Below, piece after piece: positions 32,845 through 33,323 of a stretch of DNA of 33,323 nucleotides. Positions within the stretch are counted from its first letter, which is position 1, and each line of letters opens with the position of its first letter. Below the pieces are notes generated by a model, which did not search any database, had not been told where the DNA came from, and worked only from the letters and a program-made list of their open reading frames with translations. A program made the position numbers and the translations under genes. Source of the stretch: Sorangiineae bacterium NIC37A_2 (lineage in GTDB: Bacteria > Myxococcota_A > Polyangia > Polyangiales > Polyangiaceae); the NCBI GenBank assembly GCA_002085155.1, contig NASX01000048.1, positions 1-33,323 on the forward strand. Reading direction: 5' to 3'.

Positions 32845-33323
32845 GTTCATTCCCTAACAACTGCTCTTACGTACGATTCAAGGATGGTGAGTTGATTGAG
32901 TTAGCAGCACGCCGAGCTCCGCACTGCTTCCACGCGGTGCGGGCGAATCCCGCTGGTCTTTTTCCGCAGCTCTGACGATATCCGCGTCTTGTCAGCTCAT
33001 CAAGCCTCCTTTCTCGGCTCCTCGGGCCGGGGTTCAGGCGACAACCGGACGTAAGGTCGCCCCTCCCGAAGGGTGGCCCTCCACGCCGCGCCCCGGAAGT
33101 CGAGGCACTTCCTCAGCCGGCGGCCGGCTGAACGCCAGAAGGACATGGGCCCCGGGGTCCACATTTCGAAAGACGCGGGCTCTCACGGCACTTTACCCAA
33201 AGCTATCCGAGCCATTCCGCGCGCAGCTCGGGCTGCACCTCCCCCTCACAATCGGGGGAGATACCTCGCCGCCCACGGGCGGGTCAGACCCGACGCGCGC
33301 GCCCTCACAATCGGCAGCTCGGG
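32845..33323 (-). other. ORF-free, hairpin-rich region upstream of the RRM gene (candidate leader or ncRNA)
   Basis: No frame of 60 codons crosses this 479-bp stretch, unusual for such GC-rich DNA. Several stems are visible. GCGGG/CCCGC has loop CGAAT near 32940-32953. There is a 6-bp stem with a 13-base loop at 33037-33061, a perfect 7-bp stem at 33114-33130, and CTCCCCC/GGGGGAG with an 8-base loop near 33239-33260. The loop sequence TCACAATCGG recurs near 33306-33315, preceded by CCC in both places. No match to tmRNA, RNase P RNA or SRP RNA signatures was found. It may be a long 5' leader of the RRM gene or a separate RNA. Confidence 0.4.

Noticed and set aside
32845-33323. Known structured RNA (tmRNA, RNase P RNA, SRP RNA)
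   Set aside because: I looked for the conserved core signatures of each and did not find them on either strand. It is kept only as an unassigned structured region.

Overview
The window is high-GC bacterial DNA that most likely comes from a myxobacterium-type Myxococcota (Polyangia-like). The reasons are a Ser/Thr kinase with a membrane-anchored tail, many lipoproteins with long Gly/Ser/Ala linkers of the GGAxxxGG type, two proteins ending in the Myxococcales Gly-Cys / membrane helix / Arg-rich tail, a DUF1592-DUF1552 pair, and a two-RRM RNA-binding protein. No phage, transposase, rRNA, tRNA or CRISPR was found. The assignment rests on gene content read by eye, not on a search.

Layout. 1-864 is the end of an unrecognised gene entering from the left. 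884-3718 holds, on the minus strand, a Ser/Thr kinase with a 23-bp dyad upstream, and a two-gene unit (repeat-rich lipoprotein, then a coiled-coil protein with a possible beta-sandwich). 4194-8479 is a translationally coupled pair of surface proteins: a beta-propeller/Ig protein and a PKD-propeller-dihaem cytochrome fusion, both with C-terminal sorting tails. 8618-11561 (minus) holds two secreted enzymes, a GH43-CBM6 glycosidase and a cutinase/PET-hydrolase-like alpha/beta hydrolase. 11943-15142 is the DUF1592 cytochrome-like lipoprotein with its Tat-exported DUF1552 partner. 15143-16472 is a gene-free stretch with two different palindromic repeat arrays and a 50-bp dispersed element that recurs inverted at 22455-22504.

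16473-20553 holds an FMN reductase and then the tightly packed otsA-otsB-marR operon. OtsA carries an unusual N-terminal half with two membrane helices and an extracytoplasmic loop, suggesting signal-coupled trehalose synthesis. 20575-22245 (minus) holds a formamidopyrimidine-DNA glycosylase-type enzyme and cysH, with a striking operator-like array in an AT-rich island upstream of cysH. 22541-24406 encodes a Uup-type ABC-F ATPase, and 24544-25914 a lipoprotein with an unrecognised, possibly glycosidase-like domain.

26073-31685 (minus) is the complete rod-shape/elongasome operon mreB-mreC-mreD-mrdA(PBP2)-rodA. 32008-32844 (minus) encodes the RRM protein, ended by a strong intrinsic terminator and preceded by at least 470 bp of ORF-free, hairpin-rich sequence that may be a long leader or a non-coding RNA.

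The best candidates for undescribed biology are the sensor-like OtsA fusion with its coupled MarR regulator, the palindromic repeat arrays with the dispersed element, the operator array before cysH, the propeller-cytochrome surface pair, and the structured region at the right end.
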